From Microvirga brassicacearum (GTDB lineage Bacteria; Pseudomonadota; Alphaproteobacteria; Rhizobiales; Beijerinckiaceae): DNA of 44,135 nt. Made by a program: the position numbers and the translations under genes. The notes under the pieces are model-generated. The model did not search any database. It saw only the letters and a program-made list of their open reading frames with translations, and was not told the DNA's origin. The DNA is taken from assembly GCF_008757455.1 (NCBI RefSeq), contig NZ_VCMV01000005.1, positions 1 through 44,135 on the forward strand. The letters run 5' to 3'. This document shows positions 8,271-17,374 of this stretch, piece after piece (position 1 is the first letter of the stretch; every line of letters starts with the position of its first letter).

Positions 8271-9257
8271 ATGAAGAAGACATTGTTGCTCGCCGGCGCT
8301 GTTTTGGCACTCACCGCCGGACCGGCGCTGGCCAAGAAGCAGTTGGTCATCGTCGTGAAAGGCCTCGACAACCCGTTCTTCGAGGCGATCAACCAAGGTT
8401 GCCAGAAGTGGAACAAGGAGAACGCGGCATCGGAATACGAATGCTTCTACACCGGTCCCGCATCGACGTCCGACGAAGCCGGTGAAGCACAGATCGTCCA
8501 GGATATGCTGGGCAAGGCTGACACCGCCGCGATTGCCATCTCGCCGTCGAACGCGAAACTTATTGCTCAGACTCTCAAGACAGCCAAGCCGACGGTTCCG
8601 GTGATGACGCTTGACGCTGACCTGGCCGCCGAAGACTCAGCGCTGCGCAAGACCTACCTTGGAACCGATAATTACCTGATGGGCTTTCGCATCGGCGAAT
8701 ACATCAAGAAAGCCAAGCCGAAGGGCGGAACCATTTGTCTGATCGAAGGTAATCCTGGCGCTGATAATATTCTGCGCCGTGCACAGGGCACGCGCGATGC
8801 ATTGACCGGCCAGAAGGGCCTGACGGCGCTGAAGGGTGAAGGCGGCTGGACCGAAGTCGCCGGCTGCCCGGTCTTCACCAATGATGATGGCGCCAAGGGC
8901 GTCCAGGCGATGACCGACATTCTCGCCGCCAATCCAAAACTCGACGCGTTCGCAATCGAGGGTGGCTGGCCGCTGTTCGGCGCACCGCAACCCTACCGCG
9001 ATCTGTTCAAGCCGCTCGCGAGCCGCATCGCCAGCAACGACTTCGTGGTCTCGGCCGCCGACACCATCGGTGATGAAGTTGCGATCGCGCGCGAAGGCCT
9101 GGTGACGGCGCTTGTCGGCCAGCGGCCGTTCGAGATGGGGTACAAGGCACCGTCGGTGATGGTGAATCTTGTCACCGGCAAGCCAGTTGAAGATCCGGTG
9201 TTCACCGGCCTCGACGAATGCACGAAGGATACGGTCGACACCTGTATCCAGAAGTAG
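8271..9257 (+). CDS. Periplasmic sugar-binding protein of an ABC transporter
   Basis: The product is 328 residues. It has a Sec signal peptide (MKKTLLLAGAVLALTAGPALA, about 21 residues) and a type-1 periplasmic binding fold of the ribose/galactose class: VVKGLDNPFFEAINQGCQKW, AIAISPSNAKL, VMTLDADL and a late DTIGDEVAIAREGLVTALVGQRPFEMG. It is exported and should deliver its sugar to the permease at 5196 and ATPase at 6246. GGAGGAATCA precedes the ATG. It is encoded between an epimerase and a GntR gene, and so separately from the membrane parts. Confidence 0.93.
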   Translation: MKKTLLLAGAVLALTAGPALAKKQLVIVVKGLDNPFFEAINQGCQKWNKENAASEYECFYTGPASTSDEAGEAQIVQDMLGKADTAAIAISPSNAKLIAQTLKTAKPTVPVMTLDADLAAEDSALRKTYLGTDNYLMGFRIGEYIKKAKPKGGTICLIEGNPGADNILRRAQGTRDALTGQKGLTALKGEGGWTEVAGCPVFTNDDGAKGVQAMTDILAANPKLDAFAIEGGWPLFGAPQPYRDLFKPLASRIASNDFVVSAADTIGDEVAIAREGLVTALVGQRPFEMGYKAPSVMVNLVTGKPVEDPVFTGLDECTKDTVDTCIQK

Positions 9258-9393
9258 ATTTGCCGATCGGGGCGTCCGGCCTGCGGGCGCTCCGACTGCG
9301 AGTGCTTGGGGCGCGGCCCGGATCCAGCCGCCCGCGGCAGCTGCCTGGCGCCCCTAAGAAACACAATTGGCCCAACATGATCATCTTGCTCTA

Positions 9394-10170
9394 ATGCCGG
9401 ACGGAAAATCGAGAACGCCTTCAGCACCGATCGCCGTAACCGAGCGTCCACCCGCGATGCGCCGCGCGAACGCCGCCAGGATAAGGGGGTCGAGCGTACA
9501 TGTCTGGCTGGCCAGCGAGATCGGACTCAGGATCGTGCGCGGCGACTATCCGCCAGGAACGATTCTGCCGAACGAGGCGAAGTGGTCGGAAACCTTCGAT
9601 GTCAGCCGTTCGGCGGTGCGCGAGGCGATCAAGATGTTGATGGCCAAGAGCCTGCTCGCCTCCCGCCCGAAGGTCGGCAGTTGGGTCGAGCCCAAGGAAC
9701 GCTGGAACCTCCTCGATCGCGACGTGCTGAGCTGGTACGCGGCATTGCCGGATGGCGAATCCTTCCTTAGAACAGTGCAGGAGTTTCGCCACATTATCGA
9801 GCCGGAAGCGGCGGCTTTTGCGGCCGAACGCCATACCGAAGCGCAGATGGTCGAGATCAGTCAGGCCTGCCTTGAAATGGGTCAGTCGACGTCATTGCAG
9901 GAGCGCACACTTGCCGACACACGGTTTCACCTCGCCATACTGCGCGCTTCGGGCAATGACCTGCTGGTGCCGCTTGGCGTTCTGATCGAATCAGCACTCC
10001 ATCATCTCCTCATGTTCGTCACTCGCGAAATTCAGGACCAGCCACGTGCGCAGACGCTGCATGAAGCGATCGAGAAGAGCATCCGTCTGCGCCGTCCCAA
10101 CACGGCGCGCAATGCGGTACGCAAGCTCTTGGCCAATACCGACGAGGTGATCGGTCGCTCGAGGAAGTAA
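9394..10170 (+). CDS. FadR-subfamily GntR regulator (copy 1)
   Basis: The product is 258 residues. The N-terminal winged helix-turn-helix includes SEIGLRIVRGDYPPGTILPNE and DVSRSAVREAIKMLMAKSLL. A C-terminal FCD ligand domain follows with metal-site-like residues DTRFHLAILRASGN and HEAIEKSIRLR. It probably represses the surrounding sugar genes until a ligand binds. The ATG start matches the start of its paralogue at 11820. A TTG at 9367 is the alternative. The DNA-binding half is about 90% identical by eye to the copy at 11820, with 9 differences in about 92 residues. Confidence 0.9.
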   Translation: MPDGKSRTPSAPIAVTERPPAMRRANAARIRGSSVHVWLASEIGLRIVRGDYPPGTILPNEAKWSETFDVSRSAVREAIKMLMAKSLLASRPKVGSWVEPKERWNLLDRDVLSWYAALPDGESFLRTVQEFRHIIEPEAAAFAAERHTEAQMVEISQACLEMGQSTSLQERTLADTRFHLAILRASGNDLLVPLGVLIESALHHLLMFVTREIQDQPRAQTLHEAIEKSIRLRRPNTARNAVRKLLANTDEVIGRSRK

Positions 10171-10329
10171 ATTCTTCCTTTCGGGGCCGGTGCCCCCGGG
10201 GGCCGGTGCTCCGACTCTCTTGTCCCTGTTGCTCCAACGTCCCTCAAAATTCAAGACGTTTGTGGGGAGGTGTTTTGGCACGGCGTCAGAGCGACGCCGT
10301 TGATGCGACCGATATGCATTGTCAGCATG

Positions 10330-10634
10330 GGTACGTATTGATCGGCCGCACCCGGCAACCGCTCCCGCAAATGAGGTCTTGGCAGCGTTCCCGACGGGAT
10401 TTGTCAGCCCGGCGGAATCGGCCTTCCAGATAAGTCAGATCTTTGAGCGCGGTGGCGATCGAGAACCTATGTGCGCCGCGATCGCCGTCCAGCGTCCCTC
10501 GGCCGGAGCGCGGTTTTTCCAACACCAAAAGTCGGCGGATAGCGCTTGTCGACGATCTTTTTTGCAATCCTGTGTCCCGTGAGCCCTAGGCAGATGAATC
10601 CGATTGGTTCATTTGCGTCCGCGGTCGTAAGCAT
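10330..10634 (-). pseudogene. Relic of a 3-hydroxyisobutyrate-dehydrogenase-like gene
   Basis: On the minus strand, one frame from about 10634 reads ANEPIGFICLGLTGHRIAKKIVDKRYP, which is the decayed N-terminal Rossmann segment of the HIBADH/tartronate-semialdehyde reductase family (normally GFIGLGxMGxPMAxNL). A second frame near 10475-10330 reads FSIATALKDL, like the C-terminal substrate domain. The middle is missing and the frame is broken. Family members include L-threonate dehydrogenase, which often sits with FadR-type regulators and epimerase-like dehydrogenases, in keeping with this locus. The rest of the 10171-10792 gap holds GC-rich repeats, including a GCCCCCGGGGGC palindrome at 10192-10203. 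Confidence 0.45.
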
Positions 10635-10792
10635 TTTCTGTGCCCATCTCATCGCGTGTTGGTTTCAGCGCTGGCGCCACCAACGATCGGCGATTTCTTG
10701 CGAACGGCTCTCGCGTCCCCTCTGGAAGGCAATTGCTGTGTCAGCTGGCCGCCTGATAATATCTACCGATCTTGCAGAATGTGGAGGACAAG

Positions 10793-11689
10793 ATGTCGAA
10801 GAGGATCATGTTCACCGGCGGGAGCGGCAAAGCTGGACGGCATGTTGTCCAATATCTCGTCGAACGGGGCCACCAGGTGCTCAATATCGACACCAAGCGG
10901 CTCGACAATCCTAGCGTTCGGACACTGATCACGGATATCACCGATAGCGGGCAGGTTTTCAACGCGCTGTCCAGCTATACCGGCCTGCACGAATTCGATC
11001 CGTCGTTGCGGCCGCAACCAATCGACGCCGTTGTTCATTTTGCAGCAATCCCTCGCATCATGATCACGCCCGATAACGAGATCTTCCGCATCAATGCGCT
11101 CGGCACCTACAATGTGATCGAGGCCGCGGTGAAGCTCGGCATCCGCAAGATCGTCATTGCGTCCAGCGAAACGACCTACGGCCTTGTTTTCGCCAACGAG
11201 CTGCGAAACCCGCGCTATTTTCCCCTTGACGAAGAATACGATGTCGATCCAATGGACAGCTACGCACTCTCCAAAATCGTCAACGAACAGACTGCGCGTG
11301 CCTTTGCTCTGCGCAGCGGTTTTGACATCTACGCCCTTCGGATCGGCAACGTGATCGAGCCCCACGAGTATGATCTGTTTCCGAATTGGTTTGCCGATCC
11401 CGGATTCCGGAAGAGGATCGCCTGGAGCTATATCGACGCGCGCGATCTCGGCCAGATCACGCATCTTGCCATCGAGACGGACGGTCTCGGCTTTCAGGTG
11501 ATCAATGCGGCGAACGACGACACCTCCTCGAACTTGCCGACCAAGGAATTGATCGACCGGTTCTATCCGGGCGTTCCGTTGAAGCACGAGCTCGGCGAAT
11601 ACGAGACCCTCTTGTCCAACCGCAAGGCCAGGGACATGCTCGGTTTCCGTAGCCAGCACAGTTGGAGGAAGTATCTGCCGCAGGTATGA
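10793..11689 (+). CDS. NAD-dependent epimerase-type dehydrogenase (extended SDR), second copy
   Basis: The product is 298 residues with Rossmann motif GGSGKAGRH (about 8-16), the active-site run ASSETTYG and Tyr-x-x-x-Lys in SYALSKIVNEQ. It is only distantly similar to the epimerase at 7242. The ATG at 10793 follows GTGGAGGACAAG, a better start than an upstream TTG. Proteins of this look include uronate and D-erythronate dehydrogenases, so oxidation of a sugar acid is plausible but unproven. It lies just upstream of the second FadR-type regulator, repeating the epimerase-regulator pairing seen earlier in the locus. Confidence 0.85.
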   Translation: MSKRIMFTGGSGKAGRHVVQYLVERGHQVLNIDTKRLDNPSVRTLITDITDSGQVFNALSSYTGLHEFDPSLRPQPIDAVVHFAAIPRIMITPDNEIFRINALGTYNVIEAAVKLGIRKIVIASSETTYGLVFANELRNPRYFPLDEEYDVDPMDSYALSKIVNEQTARAFALRSGFDIYALRIGNVIEPHEYDLFPNWFADPGFRKRIAWSYIDARDLGQITHLAIETDGLGFQVINAANDDTSSNLPTKELIDRFYPGVPLKHELGEYETLLSNRKARDMLGFRSQHSWRKYLPQV

Positions 11690-11819
11690 TCAATAGGCAC
11701 CGGTTCCGGGTTGAAGGCACCTGGTCGGCTCGATCTAAACCTCGGCGCGGCCCGATACGTCTTTCTGACGACGAACGCGCCATGCCACCGGGGGCAACTG
11801 TGAGAATGATTGAGGAAAT

Positions 11820-12602
11820 ATGCCGGAGCGCATACCCAAGAAGCCATCGAAGCCGACAGCCGAAAGGGTTGCGGACAAGCCGCTCGTCAGCCGCCGAGCG
11901 AACGCCGCCCGCATCAAAGGGGCGAGCGCGCATACCTCGCTGGCCAGCGAAATTGGCCTTAGAATCGTCCGCGGCGACTATCCAGCGGGAACCATACTGC
12001 CGAACGAGGCGAAGTGGTCGGAAACCTTCGATGTCAGCCGATCGGTGGTACGCGAAGCCATCAAGATGTTGATGGCCAAGAGCCTGCTGGCTTCCCGTCC
12101 CAAGATCGGTAGTTGGGTGGAGCCCAAGGAGCACTGGAATCTGCTCGATCGAGACGTGCTGAGCTGGTACGTCACATCGCCGAACCGCGAACACTTTCTC
12201 AGGACGGTGCAGGAGTTCCGGCATATCATCGAGCCGGAAGCGACTGCATTGGCTGCGGAGCGACGGACCGAGGATCAGATGAGCGAGATAAGCCAGGCGC
12301 TCCACGACATGGGTCGCGCTACATCGCTCCAGCAGCGAACACAGGCTGACACCCGGTTTCACGTCGCCATCCTGCGCGCATCGGGAAACGATTTTCTGGT
12401 GCCGCTGGGGGTGCTGATCGAATCGGCGCTGAACCAACTCTTTATCCATGTGACGCGGGAGGGGAGCGGCCTCCTGCACGCACAGAAGCTTCATGAGAAA
12501 ATAGAAAAATGCATTCGATTGCAACAACCGAACGCAGCGCGGAACGCGGTTCGCAAGCTTTTGGCGAACACTGACAAAATCATAGGGCAAGGATCACGCT
12601 AG
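11820..12602 (+). CDS. FadR-subfamily GntR regulator (copy 2)
   Basis: The product is 260 residues, with a winged helix-turn-helix (EIGLRIVRGDYPAGTILPNE, DVSRSVVREAIKML) and an FCD domain with DTRFHVAILRASGND. It is very close to the regulator at 9394, especially in the recognition helix, so both should read the same operators. The ligand domain differs more, so they may respond to different inducers. TGAGGAAAT precedes the ATG. The similarity over both protein and DNA suggests recent duplication. Confidence 0.9.
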   Translation: MPERIPKKPSKPTAERVADKPLVSRRANAARIKGASAHTSLASEIGLRIVRGDYPAGTILPNEAKWSETFDVSRSVVREAIKMLMAKSLLASRPKIGSWVEPKEHWNLLDRDVLSWYVTSPNREHFLRTVQEFRHIIEPEATALAAERRTEDQMSEISQALHDMGRATSLQQRTQADTRFHVAILRASGNDFLVPLGVLIESALNQLFIHVTREGSGLLHAQKLHEKIEKCIRLQQPNAARNAVRKLLANTDKIIGQGSR

Positions 12603-12922
12603 GTGTCGCAGTTCGGCCGCGGCCTAAGTGTCCGCTGTGGGTCAAAATGCGAAGAAGAGTGGATCGACGGAAGGTCCGCCCACGCCATCAAATAAGGCCG
12701 GCCTCGTGCCACGAGAGGTCATGCGGCGCGCCTCTAATGTCTGGTTAGCGCCGCTTTTCGGACGTGAAGATCCGCTTTTCCGATTCCTGGAAGAAGACAC
12801 TCATGGTGACGACGCTCCAGGTCTCGCTCAGCGCCACCAGTGGACGTTACAATGGTGTTCACGAAATCGACTGCGTTTACGGCGGAGCAGTTCGTTCAAT
12901 CGTCTTGGCCGGTAAGTCCTTC
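12603..12922. other. Intergenic flank of the insertion sequence, no gene seen
   Basis: No frame in these 320 bp reads like a conserved protein. The stretch near 12628 translates as MSAVGQNAKKSG, which resembles the TGTCCGCT-containing repeats scattered between rhizobial genes. I see no inverted-repeat partner and no target duplication for the neighbouring element. Confidence 0.4.
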
Positions 12923-13866
12923 TGACGTTGCCCCCAACTTTTATCCAATTTTGAGTTCGCTCCAGCGGTTGGATTCGCCCTGCCGGGCGGGTTGAGCGGC
13001 GGGGATTGGCGCGGAGCTGTGCATGTTGCGCAGCGCCGAGCCCCCGGCGCGGGATGAACGTCGTGGCGAACTCGGTGGGCGTCTTCCATCCAAGTTTCGA
13101 GTGTGGGCGCGAGCCGTTGTAGTCTGCCCGCCACCGTTCGAGGGCGGCGCGGGCCTGAGCCAGCGACGTGAACAGCGTCTCGTTCAGGAGCTCGTCTCTC
13201 AAGCGGCCATTGAAGCTCTCGATGATGCCATTCTGCATCGGTTTTCCCGGCGCGATGTAGTGCCATTCGACCCGGGTCTGATCAGCCCATGTCAGGATGG
13301 CGTTGCTGGTCAATTCGCTGCCGTTGTCACTGACCACCACCATCTTCGGTTTGCCGCGCATGAGCCGGTCCAGTTCCCGCGCCACCCGGGCACCGGAGAG
13401 CGAGGTATCGGCCACCAGCGCCAGGCATTCCCGGGTGCAGTCGTCGACAAGAGCAAGGATGCGGAAGCGGCGGCCGTCGGTGAACCGATCCGACACGAAG
13501 TCGAGCGACCAGCGCTGGTTGGGCGCCATGGGAGCCATCATCGGCGCGCGGGTTCCGGTCGCCCGTTTTCGGCCGCCCCGCCCGCACGGCGAGCTTCTCC
13601 TCCCGGTAGAGCCGAAAGACTTTCTTGTGGTTGACCGCGTATCCCTCGCGCTTGAGCAGCACATGGATGCGACGATAGCGGAAGCGGCGGCGTTCATGCG
13701 CAATCGCCTTCATGCGCTCCCGAAGATCACCGTCATCGGGCCGGATTGATGCATATCTGATCGTCATGCGGCAGCAGCCGATGGCTTTACACGCCCGCCG
13801 TTCGCTCATCCCGAATGTGCCCTTGAGATGCACGACAGCTTTCCGCTCGTCAGCGGGCGTCACCAT
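12923..13866 (-). pseudogene. IS3-family transposase orfB, frameshifted
   Basis: The start reads MVTPADERKAVVHLK and continues through RRACKAIGCCRMTIRYASIRP and [31 protein letters not shown]. Near 13585 the reading moves to another frame, which carries the DDE core: [23 protein letters not shown] (here LVDDCTREC), [11 protein letters not shown] and a catalytic Glu in [15 protein letters not shown]. All three catalytic acids are present, but split across the shift. The second frame runs on through the IS end without its usual stop. Confidence 0.85.
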
Positions 13867-14040
13867 TTCTTTCCCAAAAGATCCTTCAGCGCCGCATTGT
13901 CCAGCATCGCATAGGCGAGCAGCCGCTTGAGGCGCGTGTTCTCGTCGTCCAGCGTCTTCAGCCGCTTGGCCTCCGAGACCTCCATGCCACCGAATCGGGC
14001 CTTCCATTTGTAGATGCTGGCATCACTGACGCCGTGCTCT
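13860..14040 (-). pseudogene. IS3-family orfA, C-terminal fragment
   Basis: Reads [41 protein letters not shown] and ends in DLLGKKW. This is the last two thirds of an IS407-group OrfA with its leucine-zipper-like segment. The first 30 or so residues, including half of the helix-turn-helix, are replaced by pirin sequence in the same frame. Its end overlaps the orfB start by a few bases, as usual in this group. Confidence 0.85.
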
Positions 14041-14983
14041 AGGGATAACGGACCGGCGGAGGCGGCGCCTCGGGCAGCGGGATGAACTCGGCCTCGTCGC
14101 CGGGCACGGTGTCGAACCGGGCGGCCTTCCAGTCGGCCTTGGCCTGCTCGATGCGGTCCTGCCGGGACGAGACGAAGTTCCACCAGATGAAGCGCGGCCC
14201 ATCCATCGGTTCGCCGCCCAGCATCATGAAGCGGGCGTCGCTGCGTGCCCGGATCGTGATGCGGTCGCCCGGCCTGAACACTAGAAGCTCACCGGCAGGG
14301 AACACGTCGCCGGAGATCTCGACCTCGCCCGAGACGGTGTAGATCGCCCGTTCGTCGTAGTCCGGATCGAGCGGCACCGAGGACCCTGCCCGCAGCGCTA
14401 CGTCGGCGTAGAACATCGGGCTGGAGGTCCGCACCGGCGAGGTCGCGCCGAGGATCGAGCCCGCGATGATCCGCACCGTCTTGCCATCGCCATCGAGCAT
14501 CGGCATCTGGCCCGCGTCATAGTGCACGAAGCCAGGCGTGGTCTCCTCGTCCTGGGCCGACAATGCCACCCAGCTCTGGATGCCGAAGAGCTTCGAGCCT
14601 GTCGTACGCAGTTCCGGTGCGGTCCGCTCAGAATGGACAATGCCTCGGCCTGCGGTCATCCAGTTAAGCTCACCCGGGCGGATCGGCAGCTCCGTCCCCA
14701 ATGAGTCCCGGTGCATGATCTCGCCATCGAACAGGTAAGTGACGGTCGAGAGACCGATGTGGGGATGCGGTCTGACATCCATCCCTGATCCGAGCAGGAA
14801 TTCGGATGGCCCCATCTGATCGAAGAAGATGAAGGGGCCGACCATCTGTCGCTGTGCCGAGGGAAGAGCGCGGCGTACCTCGAAGCTGCCAAGATCACGG
14901 GCACGAGGCACGATCACGGTCTCGATGGCGTCGCAGGCGAACTTGTCACCAGGTTTCGGATCTTCCGCGGGGTTCCAGCTCAT
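14039..14983 (-). CDS. Pirin family protein
   Basis: The product is 314 residues with a double cupin. The N-terminal barrel holds the metal ligands in [18 protein letters not shown] and the later HSERT (HSE segment), typical of iron-binding pirins. Some pirins are quercetin dioxygenases and others bind regulators, so the role here is open. The ATG at 14983 follows GGAAGGAC; a TTG six codons upstream is the alternative. The final residues PPPPVRYP look like a natural C-terminus, and the TAG stop coincides with the junction to the IS fragment. It lies 108 bp downstream of the cyclase gene on the same strand. Confidence 0.9.
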   Translation of the reverse strand: MSWNPAEDPKPGDKFACDAIETVIVPRARDLGSFEVRRALPSAQRQMVGPFIFFDQMGPSEFLLGSGMDVRPHPHIGLSTVTYLFDGEIMHRDSLGTELPIRPGELNWMTAGRGIVHSERTAPELRTTGSKLFGIQSWVALSAQDEETTPGFVHYDAGQMPMLDGDGKTVRIIAGSILGATSPVRTSSPMFYADVALRAGSSVPLDPDYDERAIYTVSGEVEISGDVFPAGELLVFRPGDRITIRARSDARFMMLGGEPMDGPRFIWWNFVSSRQDRIEQAKADWKAARFDTVPGDEAEFIPLPEAPPPPVRYP

Positions 14984-15091
14984 GAGATTTGTCCTTCCCA
15001 ATTCCTTGCTCAGAGGCTTCGGTGTGCCCGGCTTGGGCGGTGTCTCGGTCCTGTTGGGCGGATATGTATATCCTGGCAGCCACGGCCTTGT

Positions 15092-16285
15092 TTACGCATG
15101 ATTGCCCGGTTCGACATCCATCGCAAAAACCTCGTGCTCGCCCTCTAAGCCCTTGATCTCGAAGCGGCCCAGGGTTCGGGTGAGCGTCGCCGGCACGGCA
15201 GAGGCGAAGGTCCCGGAGCAGACCACTGTCTCGCCGCTGGCTTTGGCGATCCCCTCCAGACGACTGACAATGTTCACCGCCGTCCCAACCACCGTAAAAT
15301 CCAGACGAGTGAGACTACCTATATTGCCATACATCACCGGGCCAACGTGCAGGGCAGCAACGAAGGGGGGCAGATCCTCGGCCCGGGCTGACGCGACGAC
15401 CCGCGATATTGCGCGCACAGCCGCTGCGCAGGCAGCCGTGCGTCCGTCCTCGGCCACCTGGAAAATCGACAGGACTCCGTCACCCAGAAACTTGAGAACG
15501 TCGCCTCCCTCCGCCCGAACAGCATCGGCGACGGCCTCGAAATAGCGTCCCAATGTGGCCAGCAGCTGTGATGGTGATGATGTCAGCGAGAGAGGTGTGA
15601 ACCCGCGCATGTCAGTGAGCAGAATGGCCGCTTCAGTTTCGACAATGTCGCCGCGGTGAATCGCACCGGCTAGTACGCGCCCGGCTGGCCCGTCGCCCAG
15701 GAAGGTGGCCAGCAGGCTTGCGGTCGAGCGGCGCATGGCGATGGCTTCCAGCGCAGCCGAGAGGGGAACGGAAAGCTCCTTGATCGAAGCGACGTGGTCT
15801 TCGGCAAACCCGCTGTCGTGCCGCGTGGCGAACATCGCCGGTTGAATGATGCCGTTCCCGAAGGTCACCGGCACTGCGACATAGTCCGTAAAACCGCCAC
15901 TCGCCAATTCATGGAGGGCAGTGTGATCGTTGAGCTCAAGCTGGTCGAGCCGCCGCCGGAACCAGGTTCCAGTCTCCATAACATGCTGGGACGGGCTGCC
16001 GACATAAGTGGAGGACTCGCGGAGGGCATGGCTGATGGTGAAGATCTCGGTCGCCGTCTCCGGCATCCAGACGATGCCCCAGGCCGTCAGCAGTGGGTTG
16101 TCGACGCGCATCCCAATGCGCAGCCGGTGCAACGGAACGCCCATCGCGGTCAACCTTTCCGCGAACCCGGAGGTCACCGCAACTGCGTCGCCAGACAGGC
16201 GCGCCGGACCGATCAGCCACGCTGCGAGTTCCTCTCTTTCGACTATCCAGTCGTCCGAGGCTGCGGTTCTGCAGAATGGCACCAT
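15092..16285 (-). CDS. Class III adenylate/guanylate cyclase
   Basis: The product is 397 residues. The N-terminal half of about 185 residues is soluble and GAF-like in appearance, but not a clear family. The C-terminal catalytic domain (about 200-375) has the first metal aspartate in LLTDMRGFTPLS and the second in KFLGDGVLSIF. It also has the transition-state Asn/Arg segment VGTAVNIVSRLEG. It should therefore make cAMP or cGMP. It follows a bestrophin-like channel gene by 45 bp and may be co-transcribed with it. Confidence 0.9.
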   Translation of the reverse strand: MVPFCRTAASDDWIVEREELAAWLIGPARLSGDAVAVTSGFAERLTAMGVPLHRLRIGMRVDNPLLTAWGIVWMPETATEIFTISHALRESSTYVGSPSQHVMETGTWFRRRLDQLELNDHTALHELASGGFTDYVAVPVTFGNGIIQPAMFATRHDSGFAEDHVASIKELSVPLSAALEAIAMRRSTASLLATFLGDGPAGRVLAGAIHRGDIVETEAAILLTDMRGFTPLSLTSSPSQLLATLGRYFEAVADAVRAEGGDVLKFLGDGVLSIFQVAEDGRTAACAAAVRAISRVVASARAEDLPPFVAALHVGPVMYGNIGSLTRLDFTVVGTAVNIVSRLEGIAKASGETVVCSGTFASAVPATLTRTLGRFEIKGLEGEHEVFAMDVEPGNHA

Positions 16286-16330
16286 GGTGTCGATCCTAGA
16301 CCAGACGTGGGCGCGGATGCGCTGACTAAA

Positions 16331-17353
16331 CTAGAACAGGATGCTATCCTTTGCTTCGATCGGTTTGAGGTCGGTTTTCCCGTCGATCATGATCCGCATC
16401 TCCATCTCAATTCGCCGCATGATCGATGAGATGGGGACATCGTTGGCGTTCCCTTCGAACGGGTTCGACGAGTTCTCGCCGACCTTCTCCATTGAAATAA
16501 AAATCCAGCCGACGACCACGCTGAACGGCACGTTCAACCAGGCAGTCCAATCCCCGATCCCGGCCGGCTCGCCCAACTCCCGGGCATCCGGATAGAGACC
16601 GAATGGCACGATCAGGACAAAGATCTTCACCACAATAACGGCGATCGAATAGTAGTTGCGCGGATAAGGATAATTCTTGACGCGCTTCAGAGCTCCTTGC
16701 AACCGAACAAGATCATCAAGTCCAGCCGTAATCACGGTGAAAATGTACTCGCTGATGAGATTTTGAGTATGAAGATCCCTGATGGACTCATACTGCCAAC
16801 GAATGATCAGACCCTCTTTGTCGCCTTGATGCGTCATGACTTTCTGCACTTCTGCATCCGACAAATAGGTTTTCAACTCGTCCGCAAGGGCTGAGTGGCT
16901 TTCGGGACTTGGAGTGCTGGCAAGGAAGCTCACATTTCCCGGATCAAACGTATTTTCCCAGGATCTGCCCTCGCGCAGGTAGAAGCGCAGCGCAGTCAGC
17001 CACGCGAAATGGCGATAAAATATCTCCTTCAGCCCTAGGCCGGGTGTTGCGGCATCTAGCCTGCCTACCATTGACATCAACCTGTTAGCCAGGACCATAC
17101 TGGTCGCGCTTACCTGCCCCGCCAGCATAAGACCCTCGTTGAAGCGCGCGTAACATTGCTGGTTCTTGAATGCGAGAGTGATCGCGAGCGCCGATCCTAC
17201 AAGGGCCAGAATGGACGACGGCACCGTTAGAAAATGCCAGTTTGTGACTTGAAGTATAATCGTGACGAGCAAGGACCAAGAGAGTATCCAGCTGGACTCC
17301 CATCGTGTCCAGGCGAGAAAGTCGGTGATTTTATACTGTCGACCGATATGCAT
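16331..17353 (-). CDS. Bestrophin-like anion channel (UPF0187 type)
   Basis: The product is 340 residues. Hydrophobic helices lie at about 22-60 and 225-280. Family-typical segments are ALAITLAFKNQQCYARFNEG and a late KNYPYPRNYYSI followed by FVLIVPFGLYPDARELG. Bacterial bestrophins form pentameric ion channels in the inner membrane and can pass chloride, bicarbonate or cations. The ATG lies 22 bp downstream of the cytochrome b gene stop, so the two are probably one transcript. There is no strong ribosome site, which would fit translational coupling. Confidence 0.88.
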   Translation of the reverse strand: MHIGRQYKITDFLAWTRWESSWILSWSLLVTIILQVTNWHFLTVPSSILALVGSALAITLAFKNQQCYARFNEGLMLAGQVSATSMVLANRLMSMVGRLDAATPGLGLKEIFYRHFAWLTALRFYLREGRSWENTFDPGNVSFLASTPSPESHSALADELKTYLSDAEVQKVMTHQGDKEGLIIRWQYESIRDLHTQNLISEYIFTVITAGLDDLVRLQGALKRVKNYPYPRNYYSIAVIVVKIFVLIVPFGLYPDARELGEPAGIGDWTAWLNVPFSVVVGWIFISMEKVGENSSNPFEGNANDVPISSIMRRIEMEMRIMIDGKTDLKPIEAKDSILF

Positions 17354-17374
17354 GGCCTAACCGCTCATAGATTT

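Larger units (their letters stand above)
12923..14040 (-). mobile_element. Truncated IS3-family element, IS407-like group
   Basis: The element holds remnants of orfA and orfB of an IS407-group IS3 transposase. The outer end near 12923 (TGACGTTGCCCCCAAC, read inward) looks like the normal 3' terminus. The other end is cut inside orfA, exactly where the pirin stop codon begins. About 1.1 kb of an expected 1.2-1.3 kb remains. With orfB frameshifted and one terminus lost, it should not move by itself. Confidence 0.82.

Noticed and set aside
16294..16300. CCTAGAC (GTCTAGG on the minus strand) before the cyclase gene
   Set aside because: It overlaps the likely ribosome site (AGGA) just before the start codon, so it is better explained as translation signal than as an upstream operator.
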